Shown: positions 22,899 to 37,200 of the stretch, piece after piece
How the letters are laid out: every line of letters begins with the position of its first letter
Position numbering within the stretch: position 1 is the stretch's first letter
NCBI GenBank assembly: GCA_028622995.1
Contig: JAJQJQ010000052.1
Location: 1 to 64,000 of the forward strand
Reading direction: 5' to 3'
From: Panagrolaimus kolymaensis
Taxonomy: Eukaryota; Nematoda; Chromadorea; Rhabditida; Panagrolaimidae
DNA length: 64,000 nucleotides
Made by a program: the position numbers and the translations under genes
The notes under the pieces: generated by a model
Databases searched by the model: none
The model's input: the letters and a program-made list of their open reading frames with translations, nothing else
Told to the model about the DNA's origin: nothing

Positions 22899-25800
22899 TT
22901 AATTCTTTCTTATAGTTTTCATGAGTTTTTCAATGTTATCCAAGCGACCAGTAGGAGTTGAGACTTCATTAATTTGGAAAGGTGAAATTCCTGAAGAAAA
23001 AAAAATTCAATTTCAATTAGTAATAAATCCAAAAAAAACATCAATAAACTTACCAACTGCAAAGTTTTCCTGAGCAGGCATATGACGATCGTCAACAAAG
23101 GGAACAAGAAAAGGTTTAGGAATAGCTTGATCTTCAGTCATAACACGAGAAACAACAGGTGGAACTTCAGGTGATGCAGGAGAATCCATTTCAGATGATT
23201 GTTTGGGTGTTTCAACACGTGCTAAAAAGGATATGTGTATTAGTAATTAGCGTCCAAAATGTTAACAATGTAAAGCAAAAGGAAGAGCTAGGAATCTTTA
23301 GTAGAACGATAAGCATATGAAAATTTCCATTTTGAAGTAAAGTAATGCAAAAAAATGTTATCTCGATTGTTACTTTCCAAACTAAAACATAAGCAGAGTC
23401 GCAACAAGAGAAAGAAAATTCTCTTCCAAATACATATTCGACTTGCGACAGTGATAAACAAATAAAAACCCAAAGTTAGGAAAAGGGAAAGACGGAAACG
23501 CCCAGAGATCACGTATAAAAGTTTATCCTAGAAAAATTATACCTTCAATATTATTTAATGTATCGATAGGAGCATCCATTTTACCTTTCGCTTCAGCTGG
23601 TGCAGACTTTCGATCATTTGTTGGCATTGACACTAAAGATGAAATGATTAATAAGATGAAGTCCAATCAAAAGAAGAATAAGAGCTATACCTTGTGGCTT
23701 ATTATCATCAAGTTTCATTTTAGCTAAAGCACGAGCTTGAAATTCAGTCATATAATCATGATATTCTTCTTCACCTCCTTCAGGTTTTGGATCCTTCTTT
23801 CGTCTATTATTACGATTTCTACCTTGCCTTTGGTTTCTATTTTCATTCGAACTTGAAGCAAACGCTTGACCATTTGGTTTTTCTTTGTTTTTAGGCGCTG
23901 ATTTTTGGGTTTGCCTTGAATTAGAAGCTAAAATATGAAATGTTAAAAACAAGAAAAAATAGCAAGAACCAAACCTGGAAGCTTCTTATTATATTCTATT
24001 TTAACAAAAGGAACGCGAATTTGATGTTGATCAAAAGGAATACCATAGCCGCCACTATATCCATAATTTATTTCATTTAAAGGTATGGGATCATTCTTTT
24101 GACCACCTCTTTTGTTCCGATTTTTACGATTTCTTACTGGCCTTTGATTCTTAGTTTCATTGGAGCTTGAAGGGATCGCTTGACCATTTGATCGAGAAGC
24201 TTCTTTACGAGAAGGTTGATTTTGATGGTTGTTTCTGGATGGATCGGTGTTTCTTTTGAGAGGAGAGATTTCATTAATAAGCACTTCTTCTTCTTCAGCG
24301 ATCACAGGTGGAGCATCCAAAGTAGTTTCATCTTCAGGAAGAACAGGTAGAAATTCTTTAAGGCTTTCTTCGAGGTTAACAATAGACGACGAATCCGATG
24401 AAACAATCACTTCTTTACTTTCATCAAGAGGTAATTCTTCAGGAAGTTCCGTAATAAGAACAGGTCTGGTTTGAGTACAGGCATCAACGAGTTTTCTTTG
24501 AATTTTCAATCGGGCCTTGTCTTTGGCTTCTCGTTCAGCTTTCTTTTGAGCTTGCTTTTCAGCTAAAGGTTGTTCAGCTAACTTTCTAGCAGCTCGATCA
24601 TCTCTTTCCAAATCTTTTCGTAGAGTTTCTGCTTCTTGTCGGAGTTCTTCTTCTTCATCCATTCTCTTTGACCAATTAGCTTCAAGTTCGAGTGATTCAG
24701 ATCTTCTATTATTTGAGCGATCAATTCGTTTTCTTTCAGTTTTCGACGCGAAGATTCCAAAAGTTTCATCGACCATAAAGAGTTTTTCAGGTTCTTTATC
24801 AAAATCGGTATTACGGAAATCAGACACTAGCTTCTTTTCATTTTCTTCTTGTTTAATTTGCTCCCATCTTTTCCTTTCCCTTTGACGTTTTTTCGCATCT
24901 GCACGCTTTTGAGCTAAAGGAAAATTCTCAGAAATGCTTGAAAAATCTAGCAATTCATGGAGGAAAATTTCAAAGCAATAAAGTAAAAAATTCCCAAATC
25001 AAATAAACTATTCGTGATCCCCGGGGCCCCTAATATATCAGAGAAAAAAAAACCAACCTTTTTTGCTTTTATTAACTGCTGTATTATCATGTTCATGCCG
25101 ACGTTTTCTGTTTTGCTCATTTGATCGTAGTTCTTTGGATTGAAGATCTTCAACATATTTCTTGAGTTCTTCAGCATACTGTTCTTTTGTATATGAAGGA
25201 TAACAATGATCACGTCTGAGTCCTTTATTGAGAGCACGTTCAGCTGGATGAGTACGATCAATAGAATTGAAACCTTCATACCATACAATCTTATCAGGAT
25301 CGAATTTAACTTCTTCTTTAACAAACGCTTCAGAGAGGACAGGATCTTCGGTAAAAAATGAAAGAGTTTTTTCATTTGGGACCAATCTAAAAACGATATA
25401 TGATATAAACCAAAAGAAGAAGCAAAGAAGTTAAAGAAGCAATTCGTTTTATCAAAAACTATAAACATACCGTTTAAGATAACCAGGAGGATAACCTCGA
25501 AATGGTCCTTCTTCTCTCATTCGATAAATCCAAAGCGGATATTCGTCCATAAGGTTCAATGCATCACGAGCTTTATCAGAAAGTCTACCAGGAGTGCTTT
25601 TGGTCGTTTTATCCATTATTCGGCTAAAAAGAAGAATAGACTTAAAACATCAATTTTAAAACAATGAAACTTACTCTTTTCTATTTGAACCAAACGATTG
25701 ACGGTTTTTGTTGATTCTTTTGCGATCATGTGGAAGATTACATTCAGCAAGAGTATGAGCGCCATCACAATTGAAGCATGTACCAGAGCGACGAGTATTT

Positions 25801-26150
25801 TTAGGTGTTTCAGTGATGTTGAGAGTGAGATCAAATGATGATTCTTGGATACCAAAAGCAAGTTGTAAAGCTTCAAACCCTCCATCAGCTTCAGGATCAA
25901 ATGAAATATCTGCACCATCATCCAAAACATAAAGATCATCACCGACGATTTCAATTTCAGAATCATTACGTTCTTTATGAGATGGCGGCTTCTTGGATTT
26001 CTTAGGACTTTTTTGATTGTTGTTTACTTTGGCCTCTTTTTTTCTTGTTTCATCAGATAATTCTCCATCTTCTTTTTCATCACCAGAATCAAGCGTAATG
26101 ACAGGAGGTGGAGGCGGTGGAGGGATAATTGAAATATCAGGTTCTCCCAT
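22899..26150 (-). CDS. ZCCHC8: ZCCHC8-like zinc-knuckle protein (NEXT complex)
   Basis: Eight exons (26150-25675, 25623-25471, 25386-25058, 24913-23975, 23927-23691, 23632-23543, 23221-23054, 22990-22899) give 827 aa. Order: Pro run and DGELSDE near the N-terminus, a zinc knuckle (Cys125, Cys128, His132, Cys137), a PSP domain at about 159-210 (TPGRLSDKARDALNL, then GYPPGYLKR), a conserved FDPDKIVWYEGFN block, then a long charged Lys/Glu-rich segment and a low-complexity Asn/Arg/Gly tail. ZCCHC8 bridges MTR4 helicase and RBM7 in the NEXT complex, which targets short nuclear transcripts to the exosome. The knuckle is CX2CX3HX4C, one residue shorter than usual. The 313-codon exon 4 is a species- or lineage-specific expansion. 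Confidence 0.85.
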
Positions 26151-27589
26151 AGTAGCTGCTATTATAATTTTTGAGTATATAATATAAGATTCAAGAAATC
26201 AATCTAAAAAAAATAGCAGAATTAATGAGCGTTAATTAAAAAATAGATAGAGAAAAGTTTGTAAATTTCGCAGAGAAAGAAAAACAAAAGTGTTTCGTCA
26301 AACAAAAAAAAGTCAAACAACGCAAAAAAAAAGTATGTTTCTTGCAAGCAAAATGCAATTTGGCTGCACCTCGTGAGCGCAATTTTAAAAAATGTTTACA
26401 AAATCTTTGATGAACAAAAACAATTTCAACAGCTAAAATAATAAGCATTTCCAAGCTTCATATTATTTTTTTTTCTTCTTTAAAAAAAATATTGATTAAA
26501 TAAAAATAACATAAACAAATTTGAAAACAATGAAGAAGGAGAGAAAGAGCTTTTAAAGGCAAACCAAGGATAAAATATCAAAAAAAAGTTTTTAAGGAAA
26601 ACAAAAAAACAACAAAATTCGAACACATTTTTGATAAACCATAAATAATGATTGACATTTCAGTTAGTTTTTTTTGCATATATATATTCAAAGGTGAATA
26701 ATGGAAAAAATGGGTGTTAACGTGATAAGGGAAAAAAGAATTATGCAGCGGCTTAATTTTACTCAGCAACAAACATAAAGAGGTGTGAGAAAAATTGATT
26801 GAAGAATTTATCCCAAAATCAAAATTTTTTTTGGTGGTTCCTGTTCATGGATATTTTATTGGACCCGAATGAGTTTTTAGTAACTATGATATGAGAATAA
26901 CGATGGATGAAGAAGTTATGTTTTTTTTTATCACTGCCGCACTCACACAAACCTTCAAAGAGATTTTCCCAAACAAAGCCTTATTTTTATTTAATTGGCA
27001 AATAATAATATAAATAATTCATGGTTTTCCAAATTTTAGCTAAACGAAGCTATCAAGATGAAGAAATAAAAAATAATAATGAAGGTTTGGGTCATTTTTA
27101 AACTATGAATAAAAAAACTTTGGGAAATGTGAAGCAACATAGACACATTGAGTTTCATCAATAATTTCAAATTGAAATATTGTGCAATATTTTTTTTTAT
27201 GTTTTATAAAACTTTTTATTATTCAAAAATTATAACAAAAAAAATAAAAAGCAAAATTAAGGAAATTGTTTTTTAAGGTCCAACGAAATTTCAAAAATTT
27301 GATAAATAATAAAAAAAAAATTATGCGAATTTTTTTTATGGTTTCTGTAAAATTTTGTTATCACCCATAATTAATTATAAAATTCAAAATATAATAAATT
27401 TATTTCTGCGACGTTGATTTAAAAAAAACAAATACATAAGAAAAAAAAGAGTGAGCAATTTGGATTTTTTAGTTTTAAAATTTTAACAAATATAAAAACT
27501 AAAAATTAAATTAAACGAGAACAATTTCTTTCGTCAAATAAAAAAATATACAAAATTAATAAAGAAATATTTAAAATTAAAAATTAAAT
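26151..27589. other. Intergenic AT-rich region
   Basis: This lies upstream of the ZCCHC8-like gene and downstream of the FN3 gene, both on the minus strand. No coding exon or RNA gene is recognised. It presumably contains the ZCCHC8 promoter and the FN3 gene 3' UTR. Confidence 0.5.
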
Positions 27590-30500
27590 TTATAAAGTGA
27601 AAAACCGGTAATAAAAAATATTGGAAATAGCAATAGAAAGAATTTTTATTAAAAAATTTGAAGAAATTCGTGAATTTATTGTTGTTGGTGGACTTGAACT
27701 TCGTGGGCATCCATTAAGATACATGTAACATGGAAGACGGCGTTGTGAATCTAAAAAAAGAAAATTAAGGGTATTTATTAATTTTTAGGTAAATAACAAA
27801 AAATTAGGTTTCAAAAATGAAGAATGTGTTTTTGATTATTTTTTGGTTTAAAATTTCTAACCTTTTGGCGCTTCATCAACCAAACCATTAACTGAAGCCC
27901 ATTCAGTTTCCATCGCGATATTTGCAACAGAATAAGCCCGAATTTTAACTACATAATCAGTGTGGGATCTCAATGCTCCATTACAATATGGTTCATCAAG
28001 TCGACGTTTATCACAATCTTCTTCACCAATAATAAATGTAGCAGATTTAATATATTTTCCATTATTTCCACTATTTTTAAATGGATTATAATTAGATGAT
28101 GAGGCTCGATAAGCAGGCCATGTATCTTCATTCTTTATTTCATAATATGATTTTAAATCAAATGTATCTCCAGCATTTTTAACATCTTCCGCAACGATTA
28201 TAGCAAAATTACTTATTTCACCATTTAATTCAGTAAAAATTCGTTGATCATTTTCAAACTGAAAAAAAGAAACTAATTTTTTTTAGAATTCAAAAACTTT
28301 AAAAAAATATAAAATTATTTTTTGTCTGCTTCAAATCAAAGCGAATATCTAAGATAAGAAAAATTTCACTACAAGAAATATTTTTTTGTATTTTCTTCTA
28401 AACTTTTTTTTATTCCTGCTTTAAGAAACATAAATAAATAATTGGCAAAAAAAAATGTGAAAATTAGCTTTAAAAAATTAAATAAATTCTTCGATCGCTC
28501 AAAATCAATCCTTGAGAAACAAACTTTTCTTTCTAAAAACCACCCATTTTTTGATTTGAGACTGCCCACTATTTTTTAATAATAACAAAAAAAATCTTAC
28601 AGTAATCGATAATTCTCGACTTCCATATCTTTGTAAAGATGGTGAACTCATGGGTTTTTGAGCAAATGCCACGGTTACTGATTCAGATTCGGATTCCGCT
28701 TCAGCTTCTCCACTTCCCATAATTACAGTTATTGTGAAAGTATAATATGTTTCATATTCTAAATTATTAAATCGATAATGATCGATATTTCGAACATCCA
28801 CACTTTGACCTTTAAATAAGCTATTATCAGTTGTAAATCTAAAATAAAAATTGGGTATCAAATAAAAAAAAATTTTTGAGGTAAAAAATTAAAAAACAAA
28901 CCCTAAACGATATCGACAATCATTATCTGCAACATTTTCAATATCCCAATAAAGTGTGGCATATCCAGGTCCTAAAACCGGATAAAGTTTTGTGACCTTT
29001 AATGGATAAGTGGTAATATCAACGGTAACAGAACGAGACCGAATTCCTCGATAAATAGTATATAATTCAAAATGATAGGTTTTTCCTGGGATTAATTTAT
29101 TGAAGGTGAAGGATTTTCTGAAACACACAAAAAATTTAAATTTCTATGAAAATGTTGGATGCATTTTTTAAAGCTGATCTTTCTAATTAAAAAAACTTTT
29201 TAGAAAAATAAAAAATTTAATTTAATTTTTTGCAATTTTTGATGAAATTTTGAGTTTGAACCGACAAAGAAAAATTGCATCACCAAAAAACAGCCACGAA
29301 AAGAATAAAACAAAAATTTCCAAAAGCTTTACTTTTGTCTTTCTATCTTTGACACTGAAATTTGGATTTGGAAAAAAAGTTTTGCTGCTTTACTTATTAC
29401 AAAATTAACAAGAAAAAATGAATCTGTCTTTAGTTTAACATTTTCGATCGAAACAAATAGTAAAAAAAATTCTTTTTAAATTTTGAATCCGTTGTTTTTT
29501 AATAAATTTAAAACTTTCCTTTTTTTCTCCTAAAAAATGCTTTTAAAAATTTCTGATTTATAGCGATAAAAAACTATTTGTCTTTTATATGATTTTTATT
29601 CCTCAAAATTTAAAACTTTAAAAAATAAAAAAAGACTTACTCATCATCTTTTTTTAATTTTTTTGTAATATTTTTAGCTGAACCAGAAAAAGTTAATTCA
29701 TATGAATCAAATGAATGTTCGGGATCAGATTCACCAAAATTAATATTTATTGCATTATTAGATATTTGTCCGGGATAAACGGTGGATGTAATAATTGGAG
29801 GAGTAATTTGTCGTAAACCTTTGGCCGGAGAAGCAATTTCCAATTCGCGTGAAACATTTCTCACGGTTAAAGTGTAAAGTTTTGCAGCTTCCAATTTGCT
29901 TACAATTATTGGACCTTTTTCATTCACTCGCAAAATATCATTTCCAAGAATTTTTTTACCGAGTGACCAAGCCACTACGATATCATAATATTCAAAATCG
30001 TGATGTTCAGGCCAATCAAAATTTATGGTAATTGTGGCAATAAAAAATTCATTTGTTTCAAGTCCAACAATTTTGAGATTTTGAACTGGCGTGGGTTCTG
30101 AAAAAACATAAATTTGGGATTTAACAACTGTTTACAAAACGAGAAAATATTTAAATTATGAAAAAAAGGCAGTGGAAAGCTGAAATTTACTATAATAAAA
30201 AAAAGGAACAGCAGAGTAAAAAAAAATTGGGTTTAACCAAAAAACTTTTTTTAAAGCACTCGATACTGTCGTAAAATTTATTAAATTTTTTAGTGATATT
30301 TTTACCATTTTTTTTAAACAAAATAAAATAATTAATTATTAATGGATTTTTTTACTAATTTTTTTTTGTTTTGCCAAAATAATAATTAAAAAAGAATAAA
30401 GAAAAGAAAAAATGGGTTGGTTAAACTACCGCAACATTTTCCATGTAATTGCTTTTACCATTTTTAAAAAAAAATTATTTAATAAAATATAAAACAAAAT

Positions 30501-33500
30501 TTTTTGTAACAAATTTAAATGGGCTTTCAAAATGTGTTTTTAAATTTTCTTTAAAAAAATGGATAAAAAGGAAAAATGAATTAATTTATAAAAATAATAC
30601 TTACTTCCAAGATCAACTAATCGATGAGCCCACCATTGTTTCGAAACGCCACCTTCAAACATGCAATTTATTTTAATATCCAATTGATGACCAACTAACA
30701 TTTTCATTAATGCAAAATTTGTGGTTGTTTTAATTGTAAATGTTTTAGGATGATTTAAACTTATTACAGTGTAATTAACATTAAATGAATCACATAAAGC
30801 TATGATTGGTGGTTCCCATTCAAGTTTAAGCTGATTATTGTCTTCTTTAGATAATTTTATATTTGATGCATCGATAGATAATTCAGAACCTTGATTTACA
30901 ATGAATTCAGTTCCAGATGGTTGTTCACCACCGGCGAGATCCAAATCTTCTTCAACTGGAACAGTTTCGAATGTTATATCATCGATGGAAGAAGTATCTG
31001 GCGAGGTTGTTGGGAGTCGTGGCTAAAAAATGGAAAAAATTAAAAACAATCAATCGAATATTAAAATATTTTTCATGTGAATTATTTTTACCAAAAAATT
31101 TTGCCAATGAAACGCTATATTTTTTTTTGAGTCGGCATTTAAATAAAAATCTTGGATTGTAATTCAAAAAGGGTTTTTAATTTTGGGGTTTGATTAACAA
31201 AATTTTTTTTGGCGGCATCAGTTTTGGAACGAGCTGCATTGAAAAATTTGTGAAGAAATAAAACTATTGAACAAATTTGGAAATTCAAATAACAAAAAAA
31301 TACCAAAAATTCTTCTCATCTTGATAGTCGGAAAAATATTTTTTTTTTCTTTTCAAAGTCAAAATTTTCTAAATATTTATGGATTTTTTATTTTATTTTC
31401 AAAAAAAAACGAAGAAGATACATACTTTAATTTTTTTGCTTCATGGTAACCAAAAAAAGCTTTTTATGTGGATTTACAATTCATTAAAAAAAATTATGAA
31501 ATAAAAAACTAACCCTTTTTGTTGCCAATTCAATCCCATCAATAATATTTTCTGGATTAAATGTTGGAGGAATCATCATCGTTGTTTTTGAAGTTTCCGC
31601 TGCTTTTTCTAATGTCCTCTTTAATCCACTGCTTCCAGTATTTATTTTTTGTTCATTATTTTCTTCTTCATCACTGCTTTTTGATTGAGGTAATGGAACA
31701 ACAACATCAATTCGTTCAGGTTTGATAACTTTGGATTTAATTATCGAATTTTTTGGGGTGCTGCTTTCAATTAATGGAATTAATAAAGGTTGCTGCCTTT
31801 CATTTTGAATTTGTTGTTGTTGTTGATTGTTTTCGATAGTTGGTTGAATGGTGGCTAAATTTTCTATTGCCGCAGTTACAAACGATGAAACTGATGAAAC
31901 CATAGAAAATGGATCCACTGCAACTGCTGAAGAAATTCCTTGTTGGTCTTGCGGCTGCTGTTGTTGCTGCTCCTGAGATTGTTGTTGGTGTTGTTCTTGG
32001 TCTGGATTTTCCATGAATCCATTATTAGAATGATTTTCAATTGCATTTTTAATTATTATTTGTGGAGGCAAAAATGTGGTGGCTTGAGCGGATGGTAGAA
32101 TTAAATTAGGTGGAAGAGTTTTTATTCCAAATGATGCTCCTGCTTCTTCTTGATGATTATCGGTTGGTATTTGAGGCAGTGGTGCTGAACTTTCAATTGA
32201 TGATGAAGATGATTCAGGTTGTTGTGGTTGTTGCAAATTTATTTGAGCTGCAAAAAAAACTTTTTATTATTTTTTAATTTTATAACTCTTGCAAATTAAA
32301 AATTTCTGCTGAAAGTAATAGAATTTTAACGGTATTTTACAATTTTTGTTGTCTTTGTTCGTCGATAATGTGATAGCAATAGAAAATATGTGTGAATCCT
32401 TTTTTACTAAAGCTCATCTTTGAACTTCGAAAAATAAAAATATGTTACAAATTTTAAAGGTCCAAGGAGTCCAAAAAAAGTTTTAGGTATTTAACACTCT
32501 AATTACTTGGATTAACATTCGAACTATTTTTGGAAGTTGTTAATCTCCACAAATAAATATTTGTTGTAGAAGTTCTCAGGTTTTTAATCCTATTTTTTTT
32601 GTCGCTTTTTTGAATCTTTGTTAAACAAGCAGCTTAAATCCAATAAACAAACAAATGCTTTTCAATGTGTCAAATTTTAGCTAAACCGTCTAAGAAGAGT
32701 TCAAACAAAGACAGAATTTTTTCTTCTTGAATGTTTTAAGGAAATCCCTTCATTGAAAAAAAGCACAAAGTAAAAAAAATATTGTAAAATAAAACCATAA
32801 AGTAAAAAATAATAAGGAAAAAAATAAACAAAAGTGAACCTCTCTCTCGCGCGGTTACGTCGAAATAGGTAGTAAGCTATTTGGGGTATTGTTTTACAGT
32901 GAAAAAGGAAAAAAAGAAGAGAGAATAAAGAATAATAATGACACGTTAGCGATTGTCGTTTTCGAGGACCTTCTTTTTTGTTATTAAAAATAATAAAAGA
33001 GAAGTGATTGAATAAAAAAAAGGAATTAATAGATTATTTAAAAATTTGTAAAATGATAGATTATTTTATAAATTTTATGATAGTTTTCAAAATTTTTTAT
33101 CATAAAGGTTAAAATCAAAAAAAAAATGAGAGTAATCGAGAATTATAATTTATTGCTAAAAATGGGTTACTTTCATTAAAATACCAAGAAACAGAGTAAC
33201 AGAATTTGTTATTTATTTCTGCCACATTTTGTTACTCACATTTTTTGCTCGTTGCAATAAACAAAAACTTTAATAAACGTATTATTTAGCAAATTTTGTA
33301 AAACTTACATTTAGTAACAAATTGAGTTTCAACAAATTGTAAAGATGGCATTCCTTTAAATACAGTAAAAATTTTAATTACATATCGAATACCAGGTTCT
33401 AATCCACGTAATTTAACTATACTCGCTTTAGTTTCAACATAATTAGTATATTCTGCACGATTTATAGGAAAATATTCTATATAATAACCCAAATCACTTG

Positions 33501-34252
33501 ATACACCTTCGGGTGGGAAATAACTAACAGTGGCTTCAGTTTCTGATGTATCTATTGTATCCAAAAGTGGCGGAGGTGGACCTAAAAAAAATACAGAAAT
33601 TATTAAAAATTATGAAAATTTTAAGTGTTCAAACATCAAAAGATAGTAAGACAAATATGGCAGTAATTCAGAAAAATTGATTACTGTCTAAAAGGAGAGT
33701 AATCAAAAGCTACCAATATTTTGCAAAAAGGTTTTACTCTCTTTCATAGCCAATTCGAAAAAGCTATTAATCATTTAATAAAATTCCAACTGTGCTTATA
33801 AAAAGAAAAAGAATGCTTATTTTTTAAATTAAATATCTTTTTTAATTTTAAAAATAGTAACACATTTGTGAAAAAATATTGGGAAAATTTGATTACTATC
33901 ACACACAATAAAAAAAATGCTTACTTGATGGTAAATTTTTTTGCATAATAATTGCTTCATTCCCGTCTGAAAAGGTTGCAGTTACCCGTACAACATAATC
34001 TGTTGCTGATATAGTATTATTTATCACTGCATTATGGGCAGTTTTAGCGAAAGCTGTTTGAGGCGGAGGTTCACCAACTTGTGGAGAATAATCTAATGTA
34101 AAATGTAATATATTTAAATATGTTGTGGTTGTAGGTGGAGGTAATTCAGCTCCCCAATCCACATATACGGATGATGAAAATGTGGATGGAATAAATAAAG
34201 TTGGAATCAACCAAAATAAATTTAAATGATGAAATAAATTATTGGATATCAT
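27590..34252 (-). CDS. Large secreted FN3-repeat protein (RPTP-III-like ectodomain)
   Basis: Nine exons (34252-33925, 33581-33309, 32247-31514, 31022-30605, 30097-29641, 29117-28902, 28838-28601, 28258-27862, 27750-27590) join in frame to 1,073 aa. A signal peptide ([16 protein letters not shown]) is followed by fibronectin type III-like domains at about 30-200 and 480-890, split by a 245-aa Gln/Ser/Glu-rich insert encoded by exon 3. Residues about 890-1020 resemble the juxtamembrane module of class III receptor tyrosine phosphatases ([20 protein letters not shown]). Instead of a membrane helix plus phosphatase, the last exon encodes a short Cys-containing tail and a hydrophobic end ([16 protein letters not shown]), which could be a GPI-attachment signal. 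It probably acts in adhesion or as a decoy receptor; this is inference. Confidence 0.75.
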
Positions 34253-37200
34253 ATGAGCTGCCTTTTTCTTATTAGCATGACGATATTAAAAAAAATATAA
34301 AATAAAATAATAAATAATTTAATGGACAAAATAAAAATCGCAGGTGAGAAAAGAGCAAAAAAGAATCTGCTTTTGATAAGAAACTGTAAAATCAAATATT
34401 GAAAAAACTTTCAAAATCAAAAAAGCCTAAAGCCTAACATTAAAAAGTAATCAAGATCGATCGAAAAAGTCACGAAAAAAATCGGTGAAACCGATGTAAA
34501 AAAAGGTATGATAAATATAAAATTAAACCAAATTTACAGAAAATGATAGTAACCGAAATCTAACAATAAAACGGAAAAAAATGTTACTATGAGAGTAAGA
34601 AAATAAAAAAGAAATTTTGCAAGGAAAAAAATGCTGCAAACGGCTAAAGTAAAATAGACTATAATTTTTTTGGAAACTGTTTTAAAGTTTCAGCGATGAG
34701 TGAGCTTCGATAAAAAAAAATTTTTTGATTAAGCTAAAGAAACAAAAAATTATAAATCAATAATATTTAAAGAAAATTATTAAATCTCACAATTTAAGGA
34801 AAGAAAATTATAGCAACAAAAAAAAAAGATTTATCGAATAATAAACATACATACAACAAAGCAAAGCGAAAGAAAAAAAATCTCAGTAACAATAATAATA
34901 AATGTCAAAGAAGAAAAAAAAGAAAGAAACACAAGCAAAAAATACAGAGAAGCAGCAGCAGAGGAGGAGGTTATTTAAGGGTGGCTTCAATGCTGATGCT
35001 GATGGTGGTGGTAATGGTGGCCGGTCAAAGAAAAAAAAATCATTCATCCTTCTCCACCATTTTTTTTTTGCTGTCGCGACGTCGTTGGTTTTTAGTTAGT
35101 TAGTGTTCGCAGACTTTTTTCCACCATCGTCGCCATCATCCCATCCTTGGACATATTTATTTATTGCATCATTTACTTTTCTTAGTTGCTGCTTACTGCT
35201 GGGGTTGTTGCAAAATTCCTCGAAAATTTTTTTCTGTGTGTCCCTTTGGCTGCTATATTGCGAAGGTCGATGATGATGGACGACACTGAATGTTCGCTAT
35301 CTGTCTGTTCGATTTCATATATTTTTTTTGTTGTTGTTGTATTTTTTCAGTAACGACTTCATCATCCACCATCGATGACTGACGACTGACTGATGGATGC
35401 TATATCCATCTCATAGTTTTTTCGTCAAATAAAAATTCAATCGTGTTTTCGTCCGTTCGTTAGTTCGTCCATTCCTTCGCTCGCTCGCTCGTTTAGTGAC
35501 AACTTTAGTTTGGAATTTTTTTTTAGAATGACCAGTCTTTCTTTTTCTTTTTTCTTCGAAGCAGCAGCAACAACCCGAAAAGCTTTGACCAAAGAAGGAA
35601 AGAGATACATATTTTTAAAAAGTGTGTGTGCGTACAAAAATTGAGTGAGAAAAAAGTGCAAAAAATAAATTACAAAACAGATTTGATAGTTTAACGAAAA
35701 ATATGAAGAAAAGGGAGAGAAGAATAATAAGAAAGGTGTGTGTATGTGTTTATTTAAGAGTTAAAAAGAATTGAATATTTAGAAGGATAAATGTGCGATA
35801 ATAACGATGAAAAAGAAGAAGAAGAAGATCGATAGATACAGTTGCGCAAAAATTTTTTTTGTAGCAAAAATCAACGTTCCTTAAATATTAAATATAAATA
35901 TTGTAAAATTTCAATAAAATTTGCCGCATAAAAAAAGCAAAAAGAAATTAATTTTCAGCCACCTTCTTCAATGAATGTGATAGTAATAAAGGAATGTGAA
36001 TAATTTTAGTTTTATAATTACTGTCAAAATAATAATAGCCGCGAGCCAGTTTTAAAAAAAAGCTTTTAATAATCCGAGTAAAAATACTAATATCGCGAAA
36101 AGGAGATGGACATATGTAAATTAAAAAAAAACTAATATCCAATATTGTTTAAAATTAAATTCTCCAAAAAATAATTATCTAAGATGCAAGAGACAGAAAA
36201 TTTTTAAAGGACAAAATTAGAAAAAAATAAAAGAAACTAAATGAATGAATGTTTCTACTTATCACTCAACAACAAAGTCTCCTTCCTACCTCCATAATTT
36301 TCTTGAAGGACTCACTTCCGTCCATTAACAATTTAAAAAAAAACTTTAAACAATTAAAACTCCTCTTTTTTTAAAACACAAACGACAGACGACAACCTTC
36401 TTCTTTCTTTTCCTTATTATTATTATTTTTATTATCTCATCTTCTTCGTTAAAGAAAATTTTTTTTCATCCTTCCTTCCTTCTTTCGTCTTTCGTCGTCG
36501 TTGGTGGAAAATCAAAGAAAAGTGACCACAATTCGATTCTCTTCATTTTTTCTTTCTATTCCTTCCTTCAAAGAGGAAAAGTCTTAGTCGTCTAGCAACA
36601 ACTTATTTGTTGTTATTTCCCCTTTCAATTTTTTTTCTTCTTATTTCAATCCAATTTCATGCAACAAGAAGCAGTCGACGACGACGACGATAGTCAATCG
36701 TCTCCGATAAAAATATATTTTTTTTTTCTCGCCTTCTTGAAGCTGCTTGCTTGCTTTTCTTTTTCGATGAAAATAAGAAACAAATCTTTTCTTCCTCCTC
36801 TTTCACAATATTTTTTTTTGTTTGTTGGATTAAACCGATCAAGAAATTCCTATTTTCTTTTTTTTTCAATGACACTAAAAAAAACAGTCATATGTGTATT
36901 TCTTTTTCTCTTCGATTCTTGATTGACTGTAACAAATCCCTTTTTTTCCCTTTTCTCTTCAAAATCTTATGAGGAAATTTTCGGGAAAGAAATTTTAAAC
37001 CTGTTTATTAATAATATATATTTTTTTAAAATTTGGCGCTTGAAAACGATTTTTTGACACATTCCGGATAGTTAGTAGCTAGCAGCAGCAACGAAAAAAA
37101 TATTTTTATTTTGTCAGCAAACAAAACAAAAAAAAGTATTTTTTGTCTCAAATCAATCGAAAAAAAATAAACGGAAAATTGTTGTTTCGGCAACAAAAAT

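Noticed and set aside
24229..24474. 81-aa plus-strand open frame
   Set aside because: It is the antisense shadow of the charged exon of the ZCCHC8-like gene.
34902..35099. Lys/Gly-rich 65-aa open frame
   Set aside because: Low-complexity A-rich and GGT-rich sequence in an intergenic region, with no supporting signals.
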